From Fodinibacter sp038258215 (GTDB lineage Bacteria > Actinomycetota > Actinomycetes > Actinomycetales > Dermatophilaceae): 64,000 nucleotides of DNA. The notes under the pieces are model-generated. The model did not search any database and had not been told where the DNA came from. It saw only the letters and a program-made list of their open reading frames with translations. Each line of letters begins with the position of its first letter. Position 1 is the stretch's first letter. Where the stretch lies: the NCBI GenBank assembly GCA_038258215.1, contig JBBSQC010000008.1, forward strand, positions 61,682 through 125,681, read 5' to 3'. Of this stretch, positions 1-8,698 are shown one piece after another. A program made the position numbers and the translations under genes.

Positions 1-158
1 CGTTCCTCGTGACCCTCGCCGTCACCCCCGAGCAGGCCACCCGCCTCGTGCACGCCGTCAACCGCTACATCCTGTATGCCGGGCTGCACGGGTCGGACGT
101 CGAGGTCGGGCCGGATCTCAGCACGGACGACCTCTCGATCTTCGGGGGCCCGGGGTGA
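1..158 (+). CDS. CpaB/RcpC-like Flp pilus protein, C-terminal end only
   Basis: The frame is open from the window edge (first full codon at base 3) to TGA at 156-158, giving the last 51 residues of a protein. The segment LVTLAVTPEQATRLVHAV resembles the C-terminal domain of CpaB/RcpC, the periplasmic protein that stabilises the Flp pilus secretin or channel. The stop overlaps the GTG of the next gene, the pilus ATPase cpaE, so it is the upstream member of the tad operon. The start and any SAF domain lie outside the window, so the identity rests on this short tail and on context. Confidence 0.65.
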   Translation, partial: FLVTLAVTPEQATRLVHAVNRYILYAGLHGSDVEVGPDLSTDDLSIFGGPG

Positions 159-1336
159 ACCTCCTCTGGGACCCCGACCCCGAGGCCTCGGAGCGCTACG
201 GCTACGCCCTCGGCCCCGAGACCGAGCGGCTCGACTCCGAGGCCATGGTGAGCAGGGCCCTGCACGACAACGCGGACGTCCGCCAGGTCATCGTCGGTCC
301 CGGCGTCGCCCTGGCCACGGCCTGCCAGCTCGCGCAGAACGCACGCCTGGACCGGCTCGAGGTGGGCTTCATCCTCATCCGGAGGCGCGTCGACGTGAGC
401 ACCATGACCTCGGCGCTGCGCAGCGGCATCCGCGAGGTCGTCGCCGCCACCGACCAGTCCGCGCTGGCTGACGCCTTGGCGCGCAGCAGCGAGCTCACCG
501 CCCGGATGCTCGGCCAGCACGGGGGTCGCCTCGCCGAGGGTCACATCGTCACGGTGTTCTCGGCGAAGGGTGGAGTCGGCAAGACGACCGTGGCCACCAA
601 CCTCGGGGTCCTCCTGGCCCAGTCGGGGGTCAAGACCCTCCTGATCGACCTCGACCTCAGCTTCGGGGACGTCGCGATCAGCCTCCAGCTCGTGCCCCAG
701 CGGTCGGTGTTCGACGCCGTGGCCCTGTCGGGCACGATGGACGAGGACGCCCTTGCCTCCTTGGTCACGACACACCCCTCGACGGGGCTCGACGTGCTGT
801 GCGCCCCCAACGACCCGAGCGACGCGGACCGGGTGCCGGTCGCGGTCGTGACCGAGATCCTCAAGGTGGCGCGTCGTCGCTACGACTACGTGGTGGTGGA
901 CAGCCCGCCGTCGTTCACCGACCACGTACTCGCGGCCTGTGACGTGAGCAGCGCCCTGATCCTGCTCGCCACGCTGGACATCCCGGCCGTGAAGAACCTG
1001 CGCATCGCGCTCGACACCCTCGACCTGCTGGGCAGCCCCAAGGAGGGCCGGATCATCGTGCTCAACCGCGCCGACGCCCAGGTCGGGCTGCGAGCCGAGG
1101 ACGTGGTGTCCGCGATCCGGGCGCCCATCGCCCTGAGCATCCCGACCTCCACCGCGGTGCCGTCCTCGGTGAACCGGGGGGTGGCACTCGTGGTCGACCA
1201 GCCCCGGGACCCGGTGAGCCAGGCGCTGCGACTCCTGGCCGATGTCCATGTCCGGAGGCGTTTCGAGGGGTCGAGCGAACCCGCGCACCGTGCCGCCTCA
1301 CCGCGCAGGTCGGCGTGGCTGCGGTGGTGGCGATGA
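155..1336 (+). CDS. cpaE: CpaE/TadZ-like pilus localisation ATPase
   Basis: This 393-residue protein has a MinD/ParA fold: a deviant Walker A KGGVGKTT at about 138-145, then LLIDLDLSFGD (switch region) and VVVDSPPSF (Walker B-like). The first 125 residues look like the degenerate receiver domain usual in CpaE/TadZ. In Tad systems this protein places the pilus machine at a cell site and acts with the CpaF ATPase. GTG at 155 overlaps the preceding stop as GTGA, and the stop at 1334-1336 overlaps the cpaF start as ATGA, so translation is probably coupled along the operon. Confidence 0.88.
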   Translation: MNLLWDPDPEASERYGYALGPETERLDSEAMVSRALHDNADVRQVIVGPGVALATACQLAQNARLDRLEVGFILIRRRVDVSTMTSALRSGIREVVAATDQSALADALARSSELTARMLGQHGGRLAEGHIVTVFSAKGGVGKTTVATNLGVLLAQSGVKTLLIDLDLSFGDVAISLQLVPQRSVFDAVALSGTMDEDALASLVTTHPSTGLDVLCAPNDPSDADRVPVAVVTEILKVARRRYDYVVVDSPPSFTDHVLAACDVSSALILLATLDIPAVKNLRIALDTLDLLGSPKEGRIIVLNRADAQVGLRAEDVVSAIRAPIALSIPTSTAVPSSVNRGVALVVDQPRDPVSQALRLLADVHVRRRFEGSSEPAHRAASPRRSAWLRWWR

Positions 1337-2700
1337 GCCTGTCCGACCGCATCGAGCGCGCCCGACGCAACCAGGCCGAGCCCGTGACCGCCGCGCCCAC
1401 CGATGGCCGCAAGAAGCGTCGGCGGGTGGACCCCGCCTCGCACGTCAAGGACCGGGTGCACCAGGCGCTCATCGACACCCTCGGTCCTCGCCTCTACGAC
1501 CCACACCTCCCCGAGTCCGAGCTGGCTGCCCAGGTGCGGCACACCCTCGCGGAGACCCTGGACGCCGAGCAGTCCCCCCTCTCGCACGCCGAGCGCACCA
1601 GGATCGCCCAGGAGGTGTCCGACGAGATCCTCGGGCACGGTCCACTCGAACCGTTGCTGCGTGACCCTGAGGTCACCGAGATCATGGTCAACGGCGCGGA
1701 CTCGATCTTCGTCGAGCGCGACGGGATGATCTTCCCCGTCGAGACGCACTTCACCGATGAGTCGCACCTGCGGCGCATCATCGACAAGATCGTCGGCCGG
1801 GTGGGCCGACGCATCGACGAGGCGAGCCCCATGGTCGACGCCCGTCTGCCCGACGGCTCCCGGGTCAACGCGGTCATCGCCCCGATCGCCCTGGACGGTG
1901 CCATCCTCACCATCCGGAAGTTCTCCCAGGACCCCTTCACCGACTCCGACCTCATCGCCTTCGGCACCATGACCCCGCACGTCCGGGACTTCCTCCGGGC
2001 CTGCGTCATCGGTCGCCGGAACATGGTGATCTCCGGCGGCACGGGGTCGGGGAAGACCACGACGCTCAACGTCCTGTCCTCCTTCCTCCCGGAGGGCGAA
2101 CGGATCGTGACCATCGAGGACGCCGCCGAGCTGCAGCTCCACCAGGAGCACGTGCTGCGCCTGGAGTCGCGCCTGTCCAACATCGAGGGTCGCGGGCTGG
2201 TCTCGATCCGCCATCTCGTGCGGAACGCGCTGCGGATGAGGCCGGACCGCATCATCATCGGGGAGGTGCGCGACGAGGCCGCCCTCGACATGCTGCAGGC
2301 GATGAACACCGGGCACGACGGGTCGATCACGACGGTGCACGCCAACAGCCCCCGGGACTCCCTCGCCCGACTCGAGACGATGGTGCTGATGGCCGGGATG
2401 GACCTACCGGTGCGGGCCATCCGGGAACAGGTAGCCGGGGCGCTGGACCTCATCGTGCAGCAGGCCCGCCTGCGGGACGGCTCGAGGAGGATCGTGGCGA
2501 TCACCGAGGTGGTCGGGATGGAGGGCGAGGTCGTGCTGGTCGAGGACCTCTTCACCTTCGACTACGCGGCCGGTCGCGACGAGAACGGCCGCTTCCTGGG
2601 TCAGCTCGTCAGCACCGGCCGGCACCCCCGGTTCAGCAAGGACCTCGCCGAGCTCGACGTCGAGCTCCCGGCCTGGATGCCCGGTCGCGGTGCACGATGA
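1333..2700 (+). CDS. cpaF: CpaF/TadA secretion ATPase
   Basis: Hexameric type II/IV secretion ATPase that powers assembly of Flp-type pili. Walker A GGTGSGKTTT lies near residue 240, followed by the Asp box VTIEDAAELQL and Walker B region IIIGEVRDEAALDML, ending with the His-box segment TTVHANSP. The length (455 residues) fits the family. An earlier GTG at 1315 is in frame, but ATG 1333 makes an ATGA overlap with the previous stop, matching the other junctions of the operon. A second, divergent TadA lies at 60917-62146. Confidence 0.92.
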   Translation: MSLSDRIERARRNQAEPVTAAPTDGRKKRRRVDPASHVKDRVHQALIDTLGPRLYDPHLPESELAAQVRHTLAETLDAEQSPLSHAERTRIAQEVSDEILGHGPLEPLLRDPEVTEIMVNGADSIFVERDGMIFPVETHFTDESHLRRIIDKIVGRVGRRIDEASPMVDARLPDGSRVNAVIAPIALDGAILTIRKFSQDPFTDSDLIAFGTMTPHVRDFLRACVIGRRNMVISGGTGSGKTTTLNVLSSFLPEGERIVTIEDAAELQLHQEHVLRLESRLSNIEGRGLVSIRHLVRNALRMRPDRIIIGEVRDEAALDMLQAMNTGHDGSITTVHANSPRDSLARLETMVLMAGMDLPVRAIREQVAGALDLIVQQARLRDGSRRIVAITEVVGMEGEVVLVEDLFTFDYAAGRDENGRFLGQLVSTGRHPRFSKDLAELDVELPAWMPGRGAR

Positions 2701-4727
2701 CCTCCCGTCGCGCCCGCTCCCTACGGGTCGGGTCCCTGCGGCTCCGGTCCCTGCGGGTCGCCTCCCTGGCCGCGGTGCTCGCGGTGGTGGCCTGTCTCGT
2801 CGGGCCCTGGGCGGCCGCCGCTGATGACCTGGAGGCGTCGCTGAGCGACCTGCGGGCGACCGACACGACGGTCACCGGCACCCTCATCCTGCGCGGTGAG
2901 GGTGGGCAGAGCATCGACCCGTCCTCGGTGACCGCCGAGCTCGGGGGCGAGGTCAGCGCTGTCGACGTCGGCGGGGTCGAGGCCGGGCTCCGGCAGACCA
3001 TGCTGGTCATCGACACGAGCGGATCCATGGGCAAGGACGGCATGGCCACCGTGCGCCAGGCCGTCCGAGAGTTCCTCCGGGCGGTGCCCGACGACGTGCG
3101 GGTCGGCGTCGTGTCCTTCGCGTCGACGGCGGGGGTCGACGTCAAGCCCACGACCGACCACGCCGCCGTCCAGCGGGCGGTCAACGGGCTGCGGTCCAGG
3201 GGCGAGACCGCGCTCTACGACGCGGTGCAGGTCGCCGTGCGCGGCCTGGGCACCGAGGGGGAGCGCAGCCTCGTCCTGCTCAGCGACGGCGGGGACACCG
3301 TTGCCGAGCTCGATGGTGGTCCGGAGGGGGCCGCGGCGGAGCGGGCCGACGCCGTCGACTCCCTGAGCAAGGCCAAGGTGCGCGCCGAGGTGGTGGCCTT
3401 CGCCACCGACGAGGCCGACCAGGCCGTGCTCCAGGACTTCGCGGAGGCGGGCGGGGGTTCCGTGGCCACGGCATCGGACCCGGATGCCGTCGCCGCCGCC
3501 TTCAGTGCCGCCGCGCGCGCGCTGGAGTCCCAGGTCGGGTTCGAGGTCACCCGCCCGCCCGGCCAGACCGGACGCCAGGACCTGGTCGTCCGCGGATCCG
3601 CGTCCAGGGTGCCCTTCGTCGCGCAGTCCGTCGTGGACCTCGGCGCCCCCGTCCCGGTCCTTCCGTCGCCGACCGCCTCGAGCACCCCCGGGGCCGCCCT
3701 GCCACCACCAGAGGCCCCCGTGTCGGGCGCGGCCGGGGCCACGTCGCTGTTCCTGCCGCTGGCCGCACTGGCGTGCTTCGCCGGCCTCTTCGCCCTGATC
3801 CTCGCCACGACGATCCCCGGCGGGAGGTCCACACGGCGCCGACGGGTCGCGGAGATCACGCGCTACACCACAGGAGGTGCGCCCCCCGCCCCGGCTCCGG
3901 CACCAGCCCCGAGCCCCAGCGCCCTGAGCGAGCACCTGATCCAGATCGGCGACCGGGTCATGCAGGGTCGGGAGTCGACGAGCCGTACCCTGCTGATGCT
4001 CGACCGCGCCGACCTGCCGTGGCGGGCCGGCGAGTGGTTCGTGCTCCGGTCCCTCGCCGTGCTCATCGGTGGCCTCCTGGGCTACGTCCTGTTCGCCGCA
4101 GTCAGCGCGCTGGTCGGCCTGCTCGTGGGGCTGGTCGTGGGCTTCGCGCTCCCGTCGGTCTTCCTGCGGGCGCGAGCGGCTCGACGGGCCCGTCAGTTCG
4201 AGGTGCTGCTCCCCGACGTGTTCTCGCTCGTCGCGACGAGCCTGTCCAGCGGCTTCAGCCTGCGACAGTCCCTCGAGGCCGTGGCGAGGGACATGGCCGA
4301 GCCCGCCGCCAAGGAGTTCTCGCGGGCGCTGGCGGAGACCCTCATCGGTGCCGACATCCCGTCCGTCCTCGACCGCCTCGCGGCGCGGATGGACAGCGAA
4401 AACCTCCGATGGGCCGTGATGGCGATCCGCATCCAGCACGACGTGGGGGGCAACCTCGCCGAGACGCTGCGCACCACGGCGGCCACCCTTCGCGAGCGGG
4501 AGATGCTCAGGCGCCAAGTCCAGTCCCTCTCGGCAGAGGGCCGACTCTCCGCGTACATTCTCATCGCGCTGCCGATCGGCCTGTTCGGATACATGTTCAC
4601 GGTCAACCGTGACTACCTCAGCCTGCTGTGGACCTCGAACATCGGCATCCTCATGATCATTGTCGCGGGGGCCGCGATGGCGGTCGGCATCGCGTGGATG
4701 CGTGCCGTCGTACGGATCGAGGTCTGA
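2697..4727 (+). CDS. tadB: VWA domain fused to TadB (type II secretion F domain)
   Basis: This 676-residue protein joins two modules. After a signal-peptide-like N-terminus (basic, then hydrophobic, to about residue 43) comes a von Willebrand A domain with an intact MIDAS start DTSGS at 106-110. A Pro/Ala-rich linker, a membrane segment near 345-370 and a second Pro/Ala stretch lead to a TadB-like inner-membrane domain with F-domain sequence VFSLVATSLSSGFSLRQSL near 500-530 and C-terminal membrane helices. TadB normally has about 300 residues and no VWA domain. The VWA part is predicted to be outside the membrane and might bind a pilus or surface ligand (inference). ATG overlaps the cpaF stop. 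Confidence 0.85.
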   Translation: MTSRRARSLRVGSLRLRSLRVASLAAVLAVVACLVGPWAAAADDLEASLSDLRATDTTVTGTLILRGEGGQSIDPSSVTAELGGEVSAVDVGGVEAGLRQTMLVIDTSGSMGKDGMATVRQAVREFLRAVPDDVRVGVVSFASTAGVDVKPTTDHAAVQRAVNGLRSRGETALYDAVQVAVRGLGTEGERSLVLLSDGGDTVAELDGGPEGAAAERADAVDSLSKAKVRAEVVAFATDEADQAVLQDFAEAGGGSVATASDPDAVAAAFSAAARALESQVGFEVTRPPGQTGRQDLVVRGSASRVPFVAQSVVDLGAPVPVLPSPTASSTPGAALPPPEAPVSGAAGATSLFLPLAALACFAGLFALILATTIPGGRSTRRRRVAEITRYTTGGAPPAPAPAPAPSPSALSEHLIQIGDRVMQGRESTSRTLLMLDRADLPWRAGEWFVLRSLAVLIGGLLGYVLFAAVSALVGLLVGLVVGFALPSVFLRARAARRARQFEVLLPDVFSLVATSLSSGFSLRQSLEAVARDMAEPAAKEFSRALAETLIGADIPSVLDRLAARMDSENLRWAVMAIRIQHDVGGNLAETLRTTAATLREREMLRRQVQSLSAEGRLSAYILIALPIGLFGYMFTVNRDYLSLLWTSNIGILMIIVAGAAMAVGIAWMRAVVRIEV

Positions 4728-4731
4728 CGCC

Positions 4732-5634
4732 GTGCTCCTTCTCGGGTTCCTCCTCGTGGTGTCGGCCGGCGTGATCCTCGCGGTCGGCTTGTCCGGACCC
4801 AGCCAGAGCAGCGGGGTCGCGCGCTCACTGGAGATCCTGAACCACCGGCCCACCGCGGGCATGGTGGCCCGGCGCGAGCTCGCCGTCCGCGACCGTTTCG
4901 TCGACCCGGTCTTCGGTGCCGCGCGCAGGCTGGCCGAACGGCTCTCATCGACCGGCACGAGCGACCGCCTGGCCCGGCTGCTCGACAAGGCGGGCAACCC
5001 GGTGCCCTGGACGGTCGAGCGGGTCATGGGGGCGAAGGGGGCCACGCTGCTCCTGGGTGCGGTCTTCGGGCTGGTCATCTTCGGGCTCGGCACCGGCCCG
5101 GTCGTCGCCTCGCTCCTCCTCGGCGGCGCGTGCTTCTTCCTCCCGGACCTGCTGGTCTACAACGCCGGGCTGAGGCGCCAGGACAAGCTGCTGCGCGGCC
5201 TCGCCGAGGCCCTGGACATGTTGACGGTCTGCGTCGAGGCCGGTCTGGGCTTCGACGCCGCGATCCTGCAGGTGGCCCGGAACGTGACGGGTCCGATCAG
5301 CGGTGAGTTCGCCCGGGCACTCGCCGAGATCCAGATCGGGAAGTCCCGCGCGGACGCGTTCGCCGGGCTGGGGGAGCGGACCTCCGCCCCGGAGGTCAAG
5401 AACTTCGTGACGGCGCTCGTGCAGGCCGACCGGATGGGCCTCCCGGTCGCCGCTGTCCTGCGGGGGCAGGCCGCCGAGATGCGCGTCGTGCGCCGTCAGC
5501 GGGCCGAGGAGCAGGCGCAGAAGGTGTCCGTGAAGATCCTCTTCCCCCTCCTGCTGTGCATCTTCCCGGCGATCTTCGTCGTCGTCATCGGCCCGGGCGT
5601 CATCCGGTTGGTCGACACGTTCAGCCGGCTCTGA
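4732..5634 (+). CDS. tadC: TadC-like pilus assembly membrane protein
   Basis: A 300-residue membrane protein with an N-terminal helix starting VLLLGFLLVVSAGVILAV, two helices around residues 105-145, the F-domain pattern ALDMLTVCVEAGLGFDAAIL, and a C-terminal helix ILFPLLLCIFPAIFVVVIG. This is the usual TadC layout; it pairs with TadB as the inner-membrane platform. GTG 4732 is chosen because it lies four bases after the tadB stop; a GTG or ATG further upstream would overlap tadB by about 70 bases. It closes this operon; no pilin gene follows, and the next gene is on the other strand. Confidence 0.85.
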   Translation: MLLLGFLLVVSAGVILAVGLSGPSQSSGVARSLEILNHRPTAGMVARRELAVRDRFVDPVFGAARRLAERLSSTGTSDRLARLLDKAGNPVPWTVERVMGAKGATLLLGAVFGLVIFGLGTGPVVASLLLGGACFFLPDLLVYNAGLRRQDKLLRGLAEALDMLTVCVEAGLGFDAAILQVARNVTGPISGEFARALAEIQIGKSRADAFAGLGERTSAPEVKNFVTALVQADRMGLPVAAVLRGQAAEMRVVRRQRAEEQAQKVSVKILFPLLLCIFPAIFVVVIGPGVIRLVDTFSRL

Positions 5635-5644
5635 CCGAAGGCTC

Positions 5645-6298
5645 TCAGGACCTGACGTCCGAGACGAGCCCCAGCCGAACTGCGGCGATGACCGCGCTCG
5701 CCCGGTTGTGCGCTTCCAGCTTGTCGTAGATCTTGGCGATGTGGGTCTTGACCGTCGACGGGCTCATGAACAGCTGACGTCCCATCTCGGCCACGGATGC
5801 GCCCTCGACGAGCAGGCGCAGGACGTCGGACTCCCGGGGAGTCAGGGCCGTCTGGACCGTGCTGTTCTGGCGGCGCATGGCCTCGGCCAGGCCGCTGGCC
5901 GAGAACGAGCCCGGGCTCTGCGCGGACTGGCGCACGGCCGAGATCACGTCCTCCGAGGGTGCGCTCTTGCGCACCAGGGACGACGCCCCGGCATCCAGTG
6001 CCTCCAGGAGGGTGGAGTCGTCGTTGTGCATCGTCAACACGACCAGACCCAGCGTCGGCGACGCACGGCGCGCTGCGCGGACCAGGGACAACCCGCTGCC
6101 ATCGGGCATGGTCACGTCGATGATGGCGACCACGGGCGGCGGCGGGGGTGTGTCGATGATGGCCCGGAGGAGCTGCTGGCCCTCGTGGAGGGACCCGGCC
6201 TGACCGATGACCGTCACGTCGTCCTGTGCGTCGAGCAGTCCCGCGACCGCTTCGCGCACGACAACGTGGTCGTCGACGAGGACGACACTGATCGTCAT
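5645..6298 (-). CDS. NarL/FixJ-family response regulator
   Basis: A 217-residue regulator with an N-terminal receiver (VVLVDDHVVVREAV, phosphoacceptor Asp in AIIDVTMPDGSG) and a C-terminal LuxR-type helix-turn-helix (LTPRESDVLRLLVEG then SPSTVKTHIAKIYDKL). It is a DNA-binding response regulator. ATG 6298 overlaps the stop of the upstream sensor kinase as ATGA, so the two form one operon. It converges on the tadC gene with only 10 bases between the stops; a role in pilus control is possible from position but is not shown. Confidence 0.9.
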   Translation of the reverse strand: MTISVVLVDDHVVVREAVAGLLDAQDDVTVIGQAGSLHEGQQLLRAIIDTPPPPPVVAIIDVTMPDGSGLSLVRAARRASPTLGLVVLTMHNDDSTLLEALDAGASSLVRKSAPSEDVISAVRQSAQSPGSFSASGLAEAMRRQNSTVQTALTPRESDVLRLLVEGASVAEMGRQLFMSPSTVKTHIAKIYDKLEAHNRASAVIAAVRLGLVSDVRS

Positions 6299-7908
6299 GG
6301 GTGCTCCCTGGTCGGTGCGGTGGAGCCTGCGGCGCCCACTGCGCCTCGCTCCTTGACCGCAAGGCTAACCGTGGTGCGACCGGAGCGGTCGACGACGGTG
6401 GTGAGGTCGGCGGCCAGACCGGCGAGGGCAGGGTCACTGAACGTCCCTCGTGCCCGCGCGGCATCCCCGTCGTGGGCGACCTCGACCCGCGCGGGGTCGC
6501 CGATCATCGTCGAGAGGGTGACCCACGCGTTGCGCGCGCCGGATGCCTGGGCATCGGCCAGGACGTCCATCACGAGGCGGTGCACCAGGAGCTCCACGCG
6601 AGGGTCCAGGCGACGTCGCCCCTCGCTCACGGTCATCGTGGTCCGCACGCCGGTGACGCTGCCGAAGCTCTGCACGGCGGCACCGAGCACGGCGCCGAGC
6701 CCCGTCTCAGGGCGCTCGGCCACCCGCAGGTCGGTGATGTGCAGCCTCAGGTCGGCCATGGCATCGCCGAGGCGACCTCGCAGGGCGTCGAGGTCGTCGC
6801 GCATCCCGGTGCCCGGAGGGCCGGCCTTGGCGCGCAGCGCGTCGACCGTGTAGCCGAGGGCCGCAAGCTCCTGGGCGATGCCGTCGTGGATGTCGCGCGC
6901 GATCCGGTTGCGCTCCTCGAGGCTGGCGAGCTGGCGCAGCGACCCGAAGAGGAGGCCCGCCTGCAGCGTCGGCGCCACCCTGCGGGCCAGCCGGTTCGCC
7001 ACCTGGCGCTCCTCGCTGGTGAACGGCTGCCCGTCGGGGCGCTCGGCCACCAACACGGTGGTGGAACCGTTTCCCAGCGCGAACGGGATGAGCAGGGCCA
7101 CCCGGTCACCGAAGTCGTCGGTGAAGCTGACCTCGGTCGGCGTCCACGATGCCGGGTTGGTCCGCAGCACCGCAGTGACGTCGTCGGCCAGGTGCCACGG
7201 CGCCCGGGTCGAGCCACGCAGGGCGACCGGGACGAGGTGCTCGGCGTCGGTGGTGACGAGCACGGCGCTGCGCACCGAGGGGACTTCTGCCGCGAGGAGG
7301 TCGAGCGCGAGCGACGCCCCGGCCGGGGCGTCGAGACCGGTGGACATCCGCCCGGAGAGGTCCTGCAGGCGCTCGATGAGCTCGATCGCCTCCAGCGCTG
7401 CGGGGTCGTGGTCCTCCTGGTCGTGCGCGGCGATGAGGCGCTGGTTCCAGGTCCCGAGGACGCCGATCATCACGGCCCCCCCGACCCAGGCGAGGAAGCC
7501 GAGGGCGCTGTGGGCCTCTCCCGGGAAGGCCGCGGTGGTGAAGCCGTAGGAGACGCTGCCCAGCACGCAGGCGAGGAGGAACCCGGTGCGGCCGTGCCGG
7601 ATGCCGGAGTGGAAGGCCGGCACGAGCAGGAGCAGGGCGCCGGGCAGGCCGACCACCGAGAACGCAGCGCCGGACACCGCGGCCGCCAGGCTGAGGATGG
7701 TCAGCGCGACACCGTCGGTGACCTCGCGCCGCACGGATGATGCCTGCTCCAGGACCATCACGACGACGTCGAGGGTGACCACGAGCAGCACCCACGGGAT
7801 CACCCGGACGGGGTTGTCGTCCACGCCGAGGAGGACGCACAGCACGGCGATGGCGAGGCGGATCTTCGCGCTGGCGTCGAGCCCGAGGAGACGGGGTCTG
7901 GTGTTCAC
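6295..7908 (-). CDS. NarL-type sensor histidine kinase with degraded ATPase domain
   Basis: A 537-residue membrane kinase. About six hydrophobic segments occupy the first 150 residues, a GAF-like region follows, then a HisKA_3 dimerisation domain with the phosphoacceptor block RNRIARDIHDGIAQEL. The C-terminal region where the HATPase domain should lie is atypical: instead of the usual EALTN...H N-box it reads HRLVMDVLADAQASGARN, and no DNGxG G-box is visible. A box TACGCT (7915-7920, read on the minus strand) lies six bases before GTG 7908, supporting that start; GTG 7911 is the alternative. It is divergent from mtrA and overlaps its regulator partner. Confidence 0.82.
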   Translation of the reverse strand: MNTRPRLLGLDASAKIRLAIAVLCVLLGVDDNPVRVIPWVLLVVTLDVVVMVLEQASSVRREVTDGVALTILSLAAAVSGAAFSVVGLPGALLLLVPAFHSGIRHGRTGFLLACVLGSVSYGFTTAAFPGEAHSALGFLAWVGGAVMIGVLGTWNQRLIAAHDQEDHDPAALEAIELIERLQDLSGRMSTGLDAPAGASLALDLLAAEVPSVRSAVLVTTDAEHLVPVALRGSTRAPWHLADDVTAVLRTNPASWTPTEVSFTDDFGDRVALLIPFALGNGSTTVLVAERPDGQPFTSEERQVANRLARRVAPTLQAGLLFGSLRQLASLEERNRIARDIHDGIAQELAALGYTVDALRAKAGPPGTGMRDDLDALRGRLGDAMADLRLHITDLRVAERPETGLGAVLGAAVQSFGSVTGVRTTMTVSEGRRRLDPRVELLVHRLVMDVLADAQASGARNAWVTLSTMIGDPARVEVAHDGDAARARGTFSDPALAGLAADLTTVVDRSGRTTVSLAVKERGAVGAAGSTAPTREHP

Positions 7909-7914
7909 CACCCC

Positions 7915-7920
7915 AGCGTA
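7915..7920 (-). promoter_or_regulatory. -10 box for the sensor kinase, leaderless start
   Basis: On the minus strand TACGCT ends six bases before GTG 7908. This TANNNT box and spacing is the arrangement known for leaderless mRNAs in actinobacteria. No convincing Shine-Dalgarno sequence is present. Confidence 0.5.
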
Positions 7921-7943
7921 GTTGTGGGGTCGTGGGAACCTGC

Positions 7944-7957
7944 CCTTTCCGGAAAGG
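7944..7957. promoter_or_regulatory. 14-bp perfect palindrome between divergent regulators
   Basis: CCTTTCCGGAAAGG is its own reverse complement. It lies in the 110-bp gap between the kinase start (7908, minus) and mtrA (8019, plus), where a dimeric regulator could control both directions. The binding protein is unknown. Confidence 0.4.
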
Positions 7958-8018
7958 TCGCTGTGTGATGATGGTCCGGGCTGTGGGAGCAGGCACGACG
8001 ATCGAAGGGCGGACAGAC

Positions 8019-8696
<678 letters not shown>

Positions 8697-8698
8697 CC

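Noticed and set aside
65..1288. Long minus-strand frame opposite cpaE
   Set aside because: His/Arg/Gly-rich sequence with no family pattern, a typical antisense shadow in high-GC DNA.
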